Source of the DNA: Flavobacterium sp. SLB02
GTDB lineage: Bacteria > Bacteroidota > Bacteroidia > Flavobacteriales > Flavobacteriaceae
Assembly: GCF_009664855.1 (NCBI RefSeq)
Contig: NZ_CP045928.1
Coordinates: forward strand, 1,387,049 to 1,451,048
Length of the DNA: 64,000 nucleotides
Direction of reading: 5' to 3'
Notes under the pieces: model-generated
Databases searched by the model: none
Told to the model about the DNA's origin: nothing
The model's input: the letters and a program-made list of their open reading frames with translations, nothing else
Program-made: the position numbers and the translations under genes
Part shown: positions 54,899 to 64,000 of the stretch, piece after piece
Layout of the letters: every line of letters starts with the position of its first letter
How positions within the stretch are numbered: the first letter of the stretch is position 1

Positions 54899-57800
54899 AT
54901 GAAATATAGATTTATATGGTTGTTTATCACCATGTTGTGCAGTGCTGCGACATTTGGTCAAATAACAGTAAAAGGAAGCGTTAAGGATAAAGGCAATGTG
55001 CCCATTCCGGGAGTAAACTTATTGGTAAAAGGAACTGCTAGTACAGCGGCTACAGATTTTGATGGGAATTTTACGATTTCTGTTCCCAATAAAAATGCCC
55101 AGATCGAGTTTTCGTTCATTGGCTTTGCCAATAAAACAATCACGGTGGGAGAGCAAACCGTTCTCAATGTAACGCTTGAAGAATCCAGTCAGGTTTTAGA
55201 CGAGATTGTTGTGGTGGGTTACGCCGCGGTAAAAAAGAGCGATGTTACCAGTTCGATTTCTTCTATAAAAGGAAAAGAATTACAAACCATGACAGTGGGT
55301 AACGTTGCGGAATCTTTGCAGGGTAAAGTTGCCGGAGTCCAGGTTACTGGTCAGGGTGGTCCTGGCGCTCAGCCAAGGGTTTTAATTCGTGGTATCTCTA
55401 CGGTAAACTTAAACACAGATCCACTTTATGTAGTTGACGGAATCCCGATGGGAACCAGTATCAACTTTTTAAGTAATAACGAGATTGAATCGATGGAGGT
55501 TTTAAAAGATGCTTCTGCGAGTGCCATTTATGGTTCTCGAGCTTCCAACGGAGTTATCCTGATCACGACCAAAAAAGGTAAAAGCGGTCAGACAAGATTC
55601 AATTTTGATATGAGTTCAGGGATTCAGATGATGAACAATCCTTATAATATGTCAGATGCTGTTGGTTATGCTACTATTATGAACAAAGCCTACAACAACT
55701 CAGGATATGCAGATTATTTGCCAAATCCGTCTCAATACCAAGGAAAAACGACTGATTGGTGGAAAGCTGGAATTAAGTCCGGAGCGCCTGTAACGAATGC
55801 TTCTTTGGGAGTAAGCGGAGGTTCTGACAAACATACCTATGCTATTAGTTTAAACTACTATAACTCAGAATCTATTTATGAAGTAGGAGGATGGGAAAGA
55901 ATCACGATGAGAATCAATAACGATTTTAAATTCTCTGATAAATTCTCTGCCGGAATTACTTTAAATCCTCGTTACGAAACTTACGGAGCTCCTGGAAACT
56001 GGGCTGATTTTGATAAAATTGATCCTATTACCCCAGTGTACAAACCGGCAGATCAATTGACAGGATTAGAAAATGAATACAGCATTTTTGCACGTTCTCC
56101 TTCATACGTTTGGAATCCTGTTGCATCTGTAAAACGTTATGATGATTTTACAGATCAGTACAACTTAAATACAAACGGGTATTTACAATATACGCCAATA
56201 AAAGGTTTGGTAATTCGTACTCAGGCTTCTGTAGAAGTAGGAGATAAAGTAAGAAGTAAATTTACACCTGATTTCGTAATTGATGCTGCACACGAAAAAG
56301 CAGAGATCAACACGATCGAAAGATGGAATACAACAAATGTTGACTGGACATGGCAAAATACCATTACCTATTCAAGAGCATTTGCAGAGAAGCATAATTT
56401 CTCTTTAATGGTGGGCAATACCATGGAAGAGTACAATGGTAAAGACCTTTGGGGATACGGAGAAGGCGTGCCTAATAATACTGATGCCATGAGAGAATTA
56501 AATGCTGCAACCAAAAACCGCAATAGTGGTGGTAACAGCTGGTCAAGTTCTTTGATGTCTTATATTTCTCGTTTCTCGTATAACTATGACAGTAAATATT
56601 ATTTTACAGGAACATTCAGACGTGACGGATCTTCGAAATTTATGACGAACAATAAATGGGCTAATTTCCCATCGGCATCTGTTTCATGGAGAATTCTTAA
56701 CGAAGGATTTATGGAGTCTACAAAAGATGTTTTAAGTGATTTAAGATTTAGAGCCGGTTGGGGTAAAGTAGGAAATCAAGGTTTGCCAACAGCGGTTTAT
56801 CAATCAAACATTGGGCAAGGATTTTATCCTATTGGCGATGTAGTGGGCGATACTTCATTCCCCTCATCTATGGCCAATAAAGATATTAAATGGGAAACAG
56901 TAGAAGATATGAGTTTTGGACTTGATTTCGGATTATGGAAAAACAAACTATCAGGATCTTTAGAATATTATCAAAAGAAAACCAAGGATATGTTGTTCCT
57001 GAAACAATTTCCAACTTACAGTGGTTTTCCTGACAATTCAAGAATCTGGTCAAACGTAGGTTCTATGCAATCAAGCGGTATTGATTTATTGGTTTCTTAT
57101 AAAGATAAAAAAGGAGATTTCTCTTATGGAGTTGATGTAACTTTTACAACTGTAAACATAGAGATGCTGTCATTATCATCTGAAGGAGAAAGACTTTACG
57201 GATCAGGAAACAGAACCCTAACAATAAAAGGAGAAGAGCCTGGATTCTTTTACGGATATGTAGCCGATGGTTTATTTCAAAATCAAACGCAATTAAATTC
57301 TCATACAGATGAGCACGGAACAAAATTACAGCCGTATGCACAAGTGGGAGATGTTCGTTTTAAAGATGTAAACGGTGATGGGAAAATAGACGAAAAAGAC
57401 CGTACAAAAATTGGTTCTCCATGGGCAGATTATAACGTAGGTCTGAATTTGAATTTTGCTTACAAACAATTTGATTTAGTGGCCAACTTTTATTCAAGTA
57501 TTGGAAACGAAATCGTAAACGAAAACATTTCGGATTTATACAACGGAGCAAGCCTCACTAACAAAGTAAGCGGATTAGACCAAATGGCATGGCATGGTGA
57601 GGGAACTTCAAACCGTGTTCCTCGTTTGTCAAAAGATGATAACAACGAAAACTTTACCAAATTCTCTTCTCTGTATGTTGAAGATGGTTCTTTTGTGCGC
57701 ATGAAAAACCTTCAGATTGGTTATTCATTCTACAACAAATTTGGTTTAGACAAATTAAGAATCTCATTATCAGGACAAAACTTATGGACATGGACTAAAT

Positions 57801-57931
57801 ACGATGGTGTTGATCCTGAAGTTGCAGGAGGAGATCCTGACAAAGGCGACAGAGTAAAAGGATCAGGTTTTGGAGGATGGAACTATCCGGTTCAACCAAC
57901 CATTTTGATGGGTCTTAACGTAGCATTTTAA
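54899..57931 (+). CDS. SusC-family TonB-dependent transporter (third locus)
   Basis: The 1010-residue protein has a signal peptide (ends ATFGQ), a carboxypeptidase-like domain (ITVKGSVKDKGNVPIPGVNL, TAATDFDGNFTI), the TonB-box region DEIVVVGYAAVKKSDVTSS, the SusC motif YGSRASNGVILITTKKGKSG near residue 210 and a barrel ending LMGLNVAF with terminal phenylalanine. It imports oligosaccharide with the SusD protein encoded 11 bases later. The carbohydrate is inferred from the downstream GH30 and GH2 genes. Confidence 0.96.
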   Translation: MKYRFIWLFITMLCSAATFGQITVKGSVKDKGNVPIPGVNLLVKGTASTAATDFDGNFTISVPNKNAQIEFSFIGFANKTITVGEQTVLNVTLEESSQVLDEIVVVGYAAVKKSDVTSSISSIKGKELQTMTVGNVAESLQGKVAGVQVTGQGGPGAQPRVLIRGISTVNLNTDPLYVVDGIPMGTSINFLSNNEIESMEVLKDASASAIYGSRASNGVILITTKKGKSGQTRFNFDMSSGIQMMNNPYNMSDAVGYATIMNKAYNNSGYADYLPNPSQYQGKTTDWWKAGIKSGAPVTNASLGVSGGSDKHTYAISLNYYNSESIYEVGGWERITMRINNDFKFSDKFSAGITLNPRYETYGAPGNWADFDKIDPITPVYKPADQLTGLENEYSIFARSPSYVWNPVASVKRYDDFTDQYNLNTNGYLQYTPIKGLVIRTQASVEVGDKVRSKFTPDFVIDAAHEKAEINTIERWNTTNVDWTWQNTITYSRAFAEKHNFSLMVGNTMEEYNGKDLWGYGEGVPNNTDAMRELNAATKNRNSGGNSWSSSLMSYISRFSYNYDSKYYFTGTFRRDGSSKFMTNNKWANFPSASVSWRILNEGFMESTKDVLSDLRFRAGWGKVGNQGLPTAVYQSNIGQGFYPIGDVVGDTSFPSSMANKDIKWETVEDMSFGLDFGLWKNKLSGSLEYYQKKTKDMLFLKQFPTYSGFPDNSRIWSNVGSMQSSGIDLLVSYKDKKGDFSYGVDVTFTTVNIEMLSLSSEGERLYGSGNRTLTIKGEEPGFFYGYVADGLFQNQTQLNSHTDEHGTKLQPYAQVGDVRFKDVNGDGKIDEKDRTKIGSPWADYNVGLNLNFAYKQFDLVANFYSSIGNEIVNENISDLYNGASLTNKVSGLDQMAWHGEGTSNRVPRLSKDDNNENFTKFSSLYVEDGSFVRMKNLQIGYSFYNKFGLDKLRISLSGQNLWTWTKYDGVDPEVAGGDPDKGDRVKGSGFGGWNYPVQPTILMGLNVAF

Positions 57932-57942
57932 TAAAAAACGAC

Positions 57943-59544
57943 ATGAAAAAAACGATATTATCAATACTAGCTTTTTCTCTGGTTGCAGTTTCATGCAGCG
58001 ATTTTATTGAAAAAGACGAAAGAGGGAAACAAACCTTAGAAAACTACTTTCAAACCGCGCAGGAATGTGAGAATTATGCCAATGAACTTACACAACGTTT
58101 ATTGCTTGCCAAAGACTGGTGGGTACTAACCGCGCCAAGAGTAACCAACGAAATGGCTACTGATGATGCCTGGATGGGGAATACAGGTCAGGATAATAGT
58201 GCACACAGACCAGCTTCACAATACCTGATAACCCCGGATAATATGGGAGATATGAATGGTGCTTATACCGCTCATTATTACACCATTCAATCAGCCAATA
58301 TTGGGTTAGAGAAAATGGCAGCATCGCCAATTCCTGATGCACAGAAAAATCAATATATGGGAGAATCTTTATTCGTTCGTGCTTACTGCTATTACGAATT
58401 GGTGAATCTTTATGGAGCAGTTCCTTTATATACAAAAGTATTGGGAACTTCTGATCTTAATCTGCAACGTAGTCCTGTTGCAGCTGTTTACGCTCAAATT
58501 GAAGCCGATCTTAAGGAATCTGCTGCAAAACTGGATAAAACTCCGGTAGCAAGAAACGGAAGAATCAACAAATGGGCTGCTTATGCTTTACTAGCACGTG
58601 TTTCGTTGTTTCAGGAAAAATGGGCTGAAGCCAAATTATATTCAAACAAAGTAATTACCGAAGGACCTTTTGCTCTTGAGTCTGATTTCTTAAATATCTG
58701 GAATGTAAACAACCATAATGGTGTTGAATCTATTCTTGAAGCGCAAACTTCAGCTGTTCAGGATAAAAATCTTGGAGCTGCTTTACCAACTTTGGCTGGA
58801 GCCAGAGGTGAAGACAAGAAAAACTTTCCGAGTAATGATGCAGGAGATGTTCTGGACGGTTGGGGATGGTGTATGCCAACCAGTGATTTAGAGAATGCTT
58901 ATCTTTCTGAAAATGATGTAATTCGTCGCAGAAGCACTATTACAAAATGGGGAGAAGCTGCTTACGGAGATGAGGTATTGAATCCAACACACAAATTCAG
59001 TTTAAACGATAATAAATCAGGACGTATCGTTCGTAAATATTACATCCCGATCGCGACACGTCGTGCATTAGACAAAAAAGACGGACACTTACCACTTAAT
59101 ATTCCGCTAATTCGTTTGGCCGAAATGTATCTTACAAGAGCAGAAGCTAACTATCATACTGGCGGAGATGCTTTAGGTGATATCAACATCATTAGAGCCC
59201 GTGTAAAATTAGATCCAAAAACAGGATTATCAGGACCAACACTTTTAAGACAAATCTACAAAGAGCGTCGTTTAGAATTGGCTTTCGAAGGATTGCGTTT
59301 GTATGATATTCGTCGTGAAAAAGATCCAAATACAGGAAGACCGGTAATCGAATCTTTGATGGGACCAAACGGAACTTTTGTTCAGTATAACCTGAATTCT
59401 ACAGATCCGTACGAAACAACCAATTTAAGAGAACCTCAGGATAAAGGAATCAATTTTAATCCTGCAAAACACTTATTATGGCCAATACCTCAAATCGAAA
59501 TTGATTTAAGTGGCGGATTAATCACTCAAAATCCTAATTACTAA
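57943..59544 (+). CDS. SusD-family surface lipoprotein (third locus)
   Basis: The 533-residue lipoprotein has its cysteine at residue 18 (LVAVSCSDFIEKDE). SusD family features include YMGESLFVRAYCYYELVNLY near 145 and the C-terminal IYKERRLELAFEGLRLYDIR near 445. It binds glycan on the cell surface as the lid of the preceding SusC. The stop codon is one base from the start of the first GH30 gene, so translation is likely coupled. Confidence 0.95.
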   Translation: MKKTILSILAFSLVAVSCSDFIEKDERGKQTLENYFQTAQECENYANELTQRLLLAKDWWVLTAPRVTNEMATDDAWMGNTGQDNSAHRPASQYLITPDNMGDMNGAYTAHYYTIQSANIGLEKMAASPIPDAQKNQYMGESLFVRAYCYYELVNLYGAVPLYTKVLGTSDLNLQRSPVAAVYAQIEADLKESAAKLDKTPVARNGRINKWAAYALLARVSLFQEKWAEAKLYSNKVITEGPFALESDFLNIWNVNNHNGVESILEAQTSAVQDKNLGAALPTLAGARGEDKKNFPSNDAGDVLDGWGWCMPTSDLENAYLSENDVIRRRSTITKWGEAAYGDEVLNPTHKFSLNDNKSGRIVRKYYIPIATRRALDKKDGHLPLNIPLIRLAEMYLTRAEANYHTGGDALGDINIIRARVKLDPKTGLSGPTLLRQIYKERRLELAFEGLRLYDIRREKDPNTGRPVIESLMGPNGTFVQYNLNSTDPYETTNLREPQDKGINFNPAKHLLWPIPQIEIDLSGGLITQNPNY

Positions 59545-59545
59545 A

Positions 59546-61183
59546 ATGAGATTTATAAACAACAATAAAGTAAGTCTGCTGTGTGCAGGCTTACTTTTCG
59601 CAAACTCGTTTTTAGTAAGCTGCGATTCAGAAAACAACACAAACTCAGATGCTGACAATTCTACAGCAGAGTTGAGTATCAATCTGGATGCAAATCTTCA
59701 AACAATGGAAAGTTTTGGCGCTTCTGATGCTTGGCAATGTAATTTTATAGGAAGAAATTGGCCTTCGGATAAAAAAAATAAAATAGCCGATTTACTTTTC
59801 AGTAAAGAATTAGATGCAGAGGGAAATCCAAAAGGAATTGGATTATCATTATGGCGTTTCAACCTTGGTTCAGGAAGTGCTGAGCAAGGTGATGCAAGTG
59901 ATATTACAGATGAATGGAGACGTACAGAATGTTTTACCAATGATGGAGTTACGTATAACATGAACAAACAAGCCGGTCAGGTTTGGTTTATGAAAGCAGC
60001 AAAAGAGCGTGGCTTAGAGAAATTACTGGCTTTTACCAATAGTGCTCCGGTGTATTTAACACAAAACGGAAAAGCGCACGCATCCATCAAAGAATTTTAT
60101 AATTTAAAAGATGGAAAATGGTCAGAATTAGCTGATTTCTGGACTAACTCTTTGGATAAACTAAAATCAGAACACGGTTTAACAATAGATTATATTTCTC
60201 CCTTTAATGAGCCACAATACGAGTGGGACGGTTCAGGACAAGAAGGTTCACCGGCAACGAATACCAATATCTACAGTTTTGTAAATGTCCTTTCTCCAAA
60301 ATTACAATCAAAAGGATTGACTTCTCAAATTGTGGTAGGAGAAACAGCAGCTTACGAGCACTTATACAAAACGGTTTCTGGTAAAGAAAACAGATCAAAC
60401 CAGATCGATTATTTCTTCGGAGTAAATTCGGCTAAAAATATTGCAGGATTACCCAACGTAAAAAAGACCATTTCAGGACACAGTTACTGGCAAGCATGGC
60501 CTTTGACAGAGTTGGTGTATTCAAGACAATTGGCAGCAACAAGAACGCAGTCAGTTCCTGGATTAAGCCTTTGGTCATCAGAATATTGTGTTTTAGAAAG
60601 CCCTGGAACTGCTGAATTACCAGGCGGAGCAGGTCCGGGAAGAGATTTAGGAATCCAGACTGCACTTTGGACAGCTCGTATTATCAGTACAGATATTGCC
60701 GTTGGTGGTGTTTCATCATGGCAATGGTGGACCGCTATTAGCCGCGGAGATTACAAAGACGGTTTAATTCACGTAGATGATGGTTCAAGCAACGGAGCCG
60801 GAAATGCAGATTATTGCAAAAACGACGGTTTTGTCAGAGATGCAAAAACACTTTGGGCATTAGGAAACTTTTCATTCTTCGTAAAGCCGGGAATGGTCAG
60901 AGTGCAGATTCCAAGTGTTGATAATGCCACTTCGGTCAATGGTGTAATGGTAACTGCATACAAAGATGCGACAACAAAAAAAATAGTAGTTGTAGCAGTA
61001 AACGTTGGCAAATCGGCGAAAGCCTATAAACTGAACCTTTCAGGCGGTGCATTAACAGATAATAAATTGACACCTTATACAACTTCTGAAACTTTGAGTC
61101 TGAAAAAAGGAACCGCTGTTGAAGCTTCTGGTTTTGAAATTCCGGCGAAGTCAATTGTGACTTATGTAGGGACATATAAATAA
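59546..61183 (+). CDS. GH30-family glycosidase, surface lipoprotein form
   Basis: The 545-residue protein has a lipobox (FLVSC, cysteine 26) with acidic residues after it, so it is likely displayed on the cell surface. A GH30 (beta/alpha)8 barrel with a small beta-sandwich follows: MESFGASDAWQCNFIGRNWP, acid/base glutamate in SPFNEPQYEWDG near residue 223, nucleophile in LWSSEYCVLESPG near 347. The SDAW-type opening resembles the GH30 group with endo-beta-1,6-galactanases (subfamily 5) more than the glucosylceramidase or beta-1,6-glucanase groups, which carry a GFGGAFTDA-type start. Subfamily placement is from memory. Confidence 0.88.
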   Translation: MRFINNNKVSLLCAGLLFANSFLVSCDSENNTNSDADNSTAELSINLDANLQTMESFGASDAWQCNFIGRNWPSDKKNKIADLLFSKELDAEGNPKGIGLSLWRFNLGSGSAEQGDASDITDEWRRTECFTNDGVTYNMNKQAGQVWFMKAAKERGLEKLLAFTNSAPVYLTQNGKAHASIKEFYNLKDGKWSELADFWTNSLDKLKSEHGLTIDYISPFNEPQYEWDGSGQEGSPATNTNIYSFVNVLSPKLQSKGLTSQIVVGETAAYEHLYKTVSGKENRSNQIDYFFGVNSAKNIAGLPNVKKTISGHSYWQAWPLTELVYSRQLAATRTQSVPGLSLWSSEYCVLESPGTAELPGGAGPGRDLGIQTALWTARIISTDIAVGGVSSWQWWTAISRGDYKDGLIHVDDGSSNGAGNADYCKNDGFVRDAKTLWALGNFSFFVKPGMVRVQIPSVDNATSVNGVMVTAYKDATTKKIVVVAVNVGKSAKAYKLNLSGGALTDNKLTPYTTSETLSLKKGTAVEASGFEIPAKSIVTYVGTYK

Positions 61184-61195
61184 GATTAAAAAATT

Positions 61196-61285
61196 AACCG
61201 CAAAGCGCTCAAAGAAAGACCGCAAAGGTTCGCAAAGCTGATATAAACTTTGCGAACCTTGCGAAAACTTAGCGTCTTTGCGGTT
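61196..61285. repeat. Nested CGCAAAG inverted repeat between the two GH30 genes
   Basis: Outer arms aaccgcaaag (61196-61205) and ctttgcggtt (61276-61285) enclose inner arms gcaaaggttcgcaaag (61222-61237) and ctttgcgaaccttgc (61248-61262), giving a strong two-tier hairpin. It fills most of the 121-base gap. It may protect or end the upstream transcript. Confidence 0.75.
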
Positions 61286-61304
61286 GAAAAAACAAAAAGA
61301 ATAA

Positions 61305-62891
61305 ATGAGAAAAGTATACATCTCGCTTTTATTGGTCATGAGTTCGCTGTCGTATGCACAGCGAACCGTAACCATTAGCACTGATAATGTAGTACAAACC
61401 ATGGACGGTTTTGGAGGCTCTGATGCCTGGAGATGCCAGTTTGTGGGTAAAAATTGGCCGGAACAAAAAAAGAATGCCATTGCCGATTTACTTTTTAGCA
61501 AAGAAATCGATGCACAGGGAAATCCAAAAGGAATCGGACTTTCGATCTGGAGATTTAATCTGGGTGCGGGAAGTACAGAGCAAGGCGAAAAAAGTAAAGT
61601 TTCGGACGAGTGGAGAAGAAGTGAATCTTTTTTGCAGGCAGATGGCACTTACGATTTCAATAAACAAGAAGGACAAAGATGGTTCCTGCAGGCGGCGAAA
61701 AAGCGTGGCGTGGAAAAATTCCTGATTTTTACCAATAGTGCGCCGGTTTACATGACCAAAAACGGATTATCTTTTGCATCTGAAAAGAATAAGCTGAATC
61801 TAAAAGATGGTGCAATTCCAAAATTTGCCGATTTTCTAGTTCAAAGTATTCAGGGATTGGAAAAGAAAGAAGCAATCAAATTTGATTATGTAAGCCCGAT
61901 CAACGAGCCGCAATGGGAATGGATGCCAAAACATGGCGACACCAACAGTCAGGAAGGAACCCCGGCAACCAATCAGGAAATTTACGATTTGACCAAATCA
62001 CTTTCGGAAAAACTGAAAGCCAATAAAATGAATACAGAAATAGTCATTGCCGAAGCCGCCCAAATCGATTATTTATACGAAAATGTAAATTCGGAAAACC
62101 GCGACAAGCAAATTGATTATTTCTTTGGAAAAACAAAAACAAACGTTTCAAAATTCCCAAATCTAAAAAACGTCATTTTAGGACATAGTTATTTTACCAC
62201 CTGGCCAATTGAAAGACAGGTTTTAAGCAGAAAATTAATTGCCGCCAAGATCAAAGAAAATCCGGGATTAAAATACTGGCAATCGGAATATTGTATTTTA
62301 GAGAATCCTGGAGAAGCTGAAATTCCTGGCGGTTCAGGCGGAGGAAGAGATTTAGGAATGCAGACGGCTTTATTTGTAGGACGTTTGATTCACAATGACA
62401 TTGCTGTTGCCAATGCCGCTTCATGGCAATGGTGGACATCGCTAACACGTGTTGATTACAAAGACGGTTTGATTTATCTTGATGACGGAAAAAGCAACGG
62501 AGGAACAGCGCCGGATTACGTAAAAAATGACGGAGAATTTCACGATTCAAAATTACTTTGGGCTTTAGGAAATTACTCTTTGTTTGTACGTCCGGGAATG
62601 CTTAGAATCGATGTTCCCAACCAAAACGATCTCGAAGCAGCAAACGATGTAATGCTAACCGCTTACAAAGATCTCGAAAACAAAAAGCTAATTGTAGTGG
62701 CTGTAAACGTTGGAAAATCAGCCCAGAAATACAAATTCAATTTATCGAAAGGAACTGTGAAAAACAATGATTTTACACCTTACATAACCTCAGAAAATTC
62801 GAATTTGAAAAGAGCAGCAACTCAAAAAATCGGCAATCTCGAAATTCCCGCAAAATCGATAGTGACCTTTGTGGGGGAGCTACAATATTAA
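61305..62891 (+). CDS. GH30-family glycosidase, non-lipidated paralogue
   Basis: The 528-residue protein is a close paralogue of the preceding gene: IADLLFSKEIDAQGNPKGIG and WRFNLGAGSTEQG match almost word for word. It has a standard signal peptide ending SYAQ and no lipobox, so it should be periplasmic. Catalytic residues are the acid/base in SPINEPQWEWMP near 205 and the nucleophile in YWQSEYCILENPGEAE near 327. The two genes probably arose by tandem duplication, with one enzyme outside the cell and one in the periplasm acting in sequence on the same beta-linked glycan. Confidence 0.88.
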   Translation: MRKVYISLLLVMSSLSYAQRTVTISTDNVVQTMDGFGGSDAWRCQFVGKNWPEQKKNAIADLLFSKEIDAQGNPKGIGLSIWRFNLGAGSTEQGEKSKVSDEWRRSESFLQADGTYDFNKQEGQRWFLQAAKKRGVEKFLIFTNSAPVYMTKNGLSFASEKNKLNLKDGAIPKFADFLVQSIQGLEKKEAIKFDYVSPINEPQWEWMPKHGDTNSQEGTPATNQEIYDLTKSLSEKLKANKMNTEIVIAEAAQIDYLYENVNSENRDKQIDYFFGKTKTNVSKFPNLKNVILGHSYFTTWPIERQVLSRKLIAAKIKENPGLKYWQSEYCILENPGEAEIPGGSGGGRDLGMQTALFVGRLIHNDIAVANAASWQWWTSLTRVDYKDGLIYLDDGKSNGGTAPDYVKNDGEFHDSKLLWALGNYSLFVRPGMLRIDVPNQNDLEAANDVMLTAYKDLENKKLIVVAVNVGKSAQKYKFNLSKGTVKNNDFTPYITSENSNLKRAATQKIGNLEIPAKSIVTFVGELQY

Positions 62892-62894
62892 AAA

Positions 62895-62962
62895 GTTTCA
62901 AGTTTCAGGTTTCAGGTTTTGAGTCGGAGTGACAGTCTTAGTTCAAGCCTGAAACTTGAAAC
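62895..62962. repeat. GTTTCAAGTTTCAGG inverted repeat
   Basis: Perfect 15-base arms gtttcaagtttcagg (62895-62909) and cctgaaacttgaaac (62948-62962) lie directly after the second GH30 gene. The motif also appears at 2162-2180. A second repeat family (cagcaacttagcacctta) follows at about 63009-63026. Confidence 0.75.
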
Positions 62963-63032
62963 AAAAAATAATAATTAAAAATAACAAAAGCTTAGAACCT
63001 CAAATTCTCAGCAACTTAGCACCTTAAAAAAA

Positions 63033-64000
63033 ATGTTTACAAAAAAGATCTTACTTCCCGTATTTCTCTTTTCGTGTTTGTCTGCATTCAGTCAGATCTC
63101 GTTTGGAGATTCAAAGAAAATCAATGACAACTGGAAATTCAATCTTCAGGATACCCCGGATGCTCAAAAACAAGCTTACAACGATAGCAAATGGCAATCT
63201 GTAAACGTTCCTCATGACTGGAGCGTAAAAGGGCAATTGAGCCCAACATTGGCTAGTTGTACCGGTTTCTTGCCAGGCGGAATTGGCTGGTATCGTAAAT
63301 CAGTTACGATTCCTCAAAGTAAAACGGGCCAAAAAGTCTATTTGTATTTTGAAGGTGTTTACAACAGAAGCGAAGTTTTTATCAACGGACATTCATTAGG
63401 AAAACGTCCAAACGGTTATATTTCTTTTGCTTATGATGCCACTGCGTATGTAAAATATGGTGGAGAAAATACGATTTCGGTTCGTGTAGATCACAGTCAA
63501 AGTGCCGATTCAAGATGGTACACAGGTTCAGGAATTTATCGTGACGTGTGGTTGGTATATTCTAATGAGGTCCATATTGCACAATGGGGCGTTTATGCAT
63601 ATCCAGAAGTAAAAAAAGGAACAGGAACACTAAATGTTGAGGTTGAAGTAGAAAATGGTTCAGCAGCAAAATCAAGTCTTACAGTAGTAAATGAACTGAT
63701 CTCAAAAGACGGAAAATCGGTTGGAAAATCTTCATCCAAAGTAGAGATTGCAGCCAATAAAAGCGGAAAAATCTCCACTAAAATAAATGTAAAAAATCCG
63801 CAATTATGGGATTTAGAGAATCCGAATCTATATCAACTTAAAACCACTGTTTTTAAAGACGGAAAACAAATTGATGAAACGGTGACCAAAACCGGTTTCA
63901 GAGATTTCAAATTCGATCCTAATAATGGTTTTGCATTAAACGGAAAATGGATGAAAATGAAAGGTGTTTGTCTGCACCACGACGCGGGAGTTTTAGGATC
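63033..64000 (+). CDS. Glycoside hydrolase family 2 enzyme (beta-galactosidase-like), 3' end outside window
   Basis: The frame opens at the ATG at 63033 with a signal peptide (ends SAFSQ) and stays open to the window edge, so 322 residues are visible. They cover the GH2 sugar-binding jelly roll (NDNWKFNLQD, VNVPHDWSVKGQLSPT, GGIGWYRKSV, YFEGVYNRSEVFINGHSLG, RWYTGSGIYRDVWLV near residue 155-170), the immunoglobulin-like middle domain, and the start of the catalytic barrel (MKGVCLHHDAGVLG). The catalytic glutamates lie beyond the edge. With two GH30 enzymes ahead, a beta-galactosidase that finishes galacto-oligosaccharides is likely. Confidence 0.9.
   Translation, partial: MFTKKILLPVFLFSCLSAFSQISFGDSKKINDNWKFNLQDTPDAQKQAYNDSKWQSVNVPHDWSVKGQLSPTLASCTGFLPGGIGWYRKSVTIPQSKTGQKVYLYFEGVYNRSEVFINGHSLGKRPNGYISFAYDATAYVKYGGENTISVRVDHSQSADSRWYTGSGIYRDVWLVYSNEVHIAQWGVYAYPEVKKGTGTLNVEVEVENGSAAKSSLTVVNELISKDGKSVGKSSSKVEIAANKSGKISTKINVKNPQLWDLENPNLYQLKTTVFKDGKQIDETVTKTGFRDFKFDPNNGFALNGKWMKMKGVCLHHDAGVLG

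Noticed and set aside
61151..61648. 165-codon minus-strand frame over the GH30 gap and gene start
   Set aside because: It crosses the inverted repeat and the opposite strand of a clear GH30 gene; there is no family match or start signal.

Overview
The window is low-GC chromosomal DNA from a member of the Bacteroidota, most likely a Flavobacterium close to F. johnsoniae. This is judged from three SusC/SusD-style polysaccharide-utilisation settings, hybrid two-component sensors, Bacteroidota-type -7 promoter elements (TAnnTTTG), and interspersed palindromic repeats between genes. All assignments come from reading the sequence and translations; no database search was run.

Layout. 1-6.5 kb: the right end of a rhamnogalacturonan (pectin RG-I) degradation locus, with a large partial six-hairpin glycosidase, a second six-hairpin enzyme and a PL11 rhamnogalacturonan lyase. 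6.8-8.7 kb: an uncharacterised three-gene operon ending in a DUF1266 protein. 8.8-13.0 kb: a TonB-linked outer-membrane barrel gene divergent from a LytS-type histidine kinase / LytTR regulator pair. 13.1-16.4 kb: an accessory patch of small orphan genes, an IS1-family transposase, and the broken C-terminal tip of an Rhs polymorphic toxin followed by two small membrane proteins that could be immunity genes. 16.6-27.4 kb: L-rhamnose catabolism (GntR regulator, RhaT, RhaEW aldolase/dehydrogenase, RhaI, RhaB) followed by LutABC lactate oxidation. 27.7-42.3 kb: a fructan (levan-type) utilisation locus with a fructose-sensor-like hybrid two-component protein, MFS sugar porter, two GH32-type enzymes, SusC, SusD, a surface lipoprotein and fructokinase. 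42.4-45.4 kb: an HxlR regulator divergent from a serine hydrolase and an MFS exporter. 45.8-48.3 kb: a B12-dependent class II ribonucleotide reductase. 48.6-64.0 kb: a third utilisation locus with a propeller-type hybrid sensor, SusE-like lipoprotein, SusC, SusD, two paralogous GH30 enzymes and a GH2 enzyme cut by the window edge, best explained as beta-1,6-galactan (type II arabinogalactan) degradation.

How it fits together. RG-I lyase products are rich in rhamnose. The rhamnose cluster imports it, isomerises and phosphorylates it, cleaves it to dihydroxyacetone phosphate and lactaldehyde, and oxidises lactaldehyde to lactate; LutABC then takes lactate to pyruvate. The levan locus sheds and imports fructose, which fructokinase phosphorylates.

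The least explained material is the Rhs-tip island, the DUF1266 operon, a divergent GH32-like lipoprotein, the 750-base leader of the third locus, and at least six families of intergenic inverted repeats. I did not find a convincing wholly new defence or mobile system. The Rhs-tip module and the unknown operon are the best candidates for new biology.
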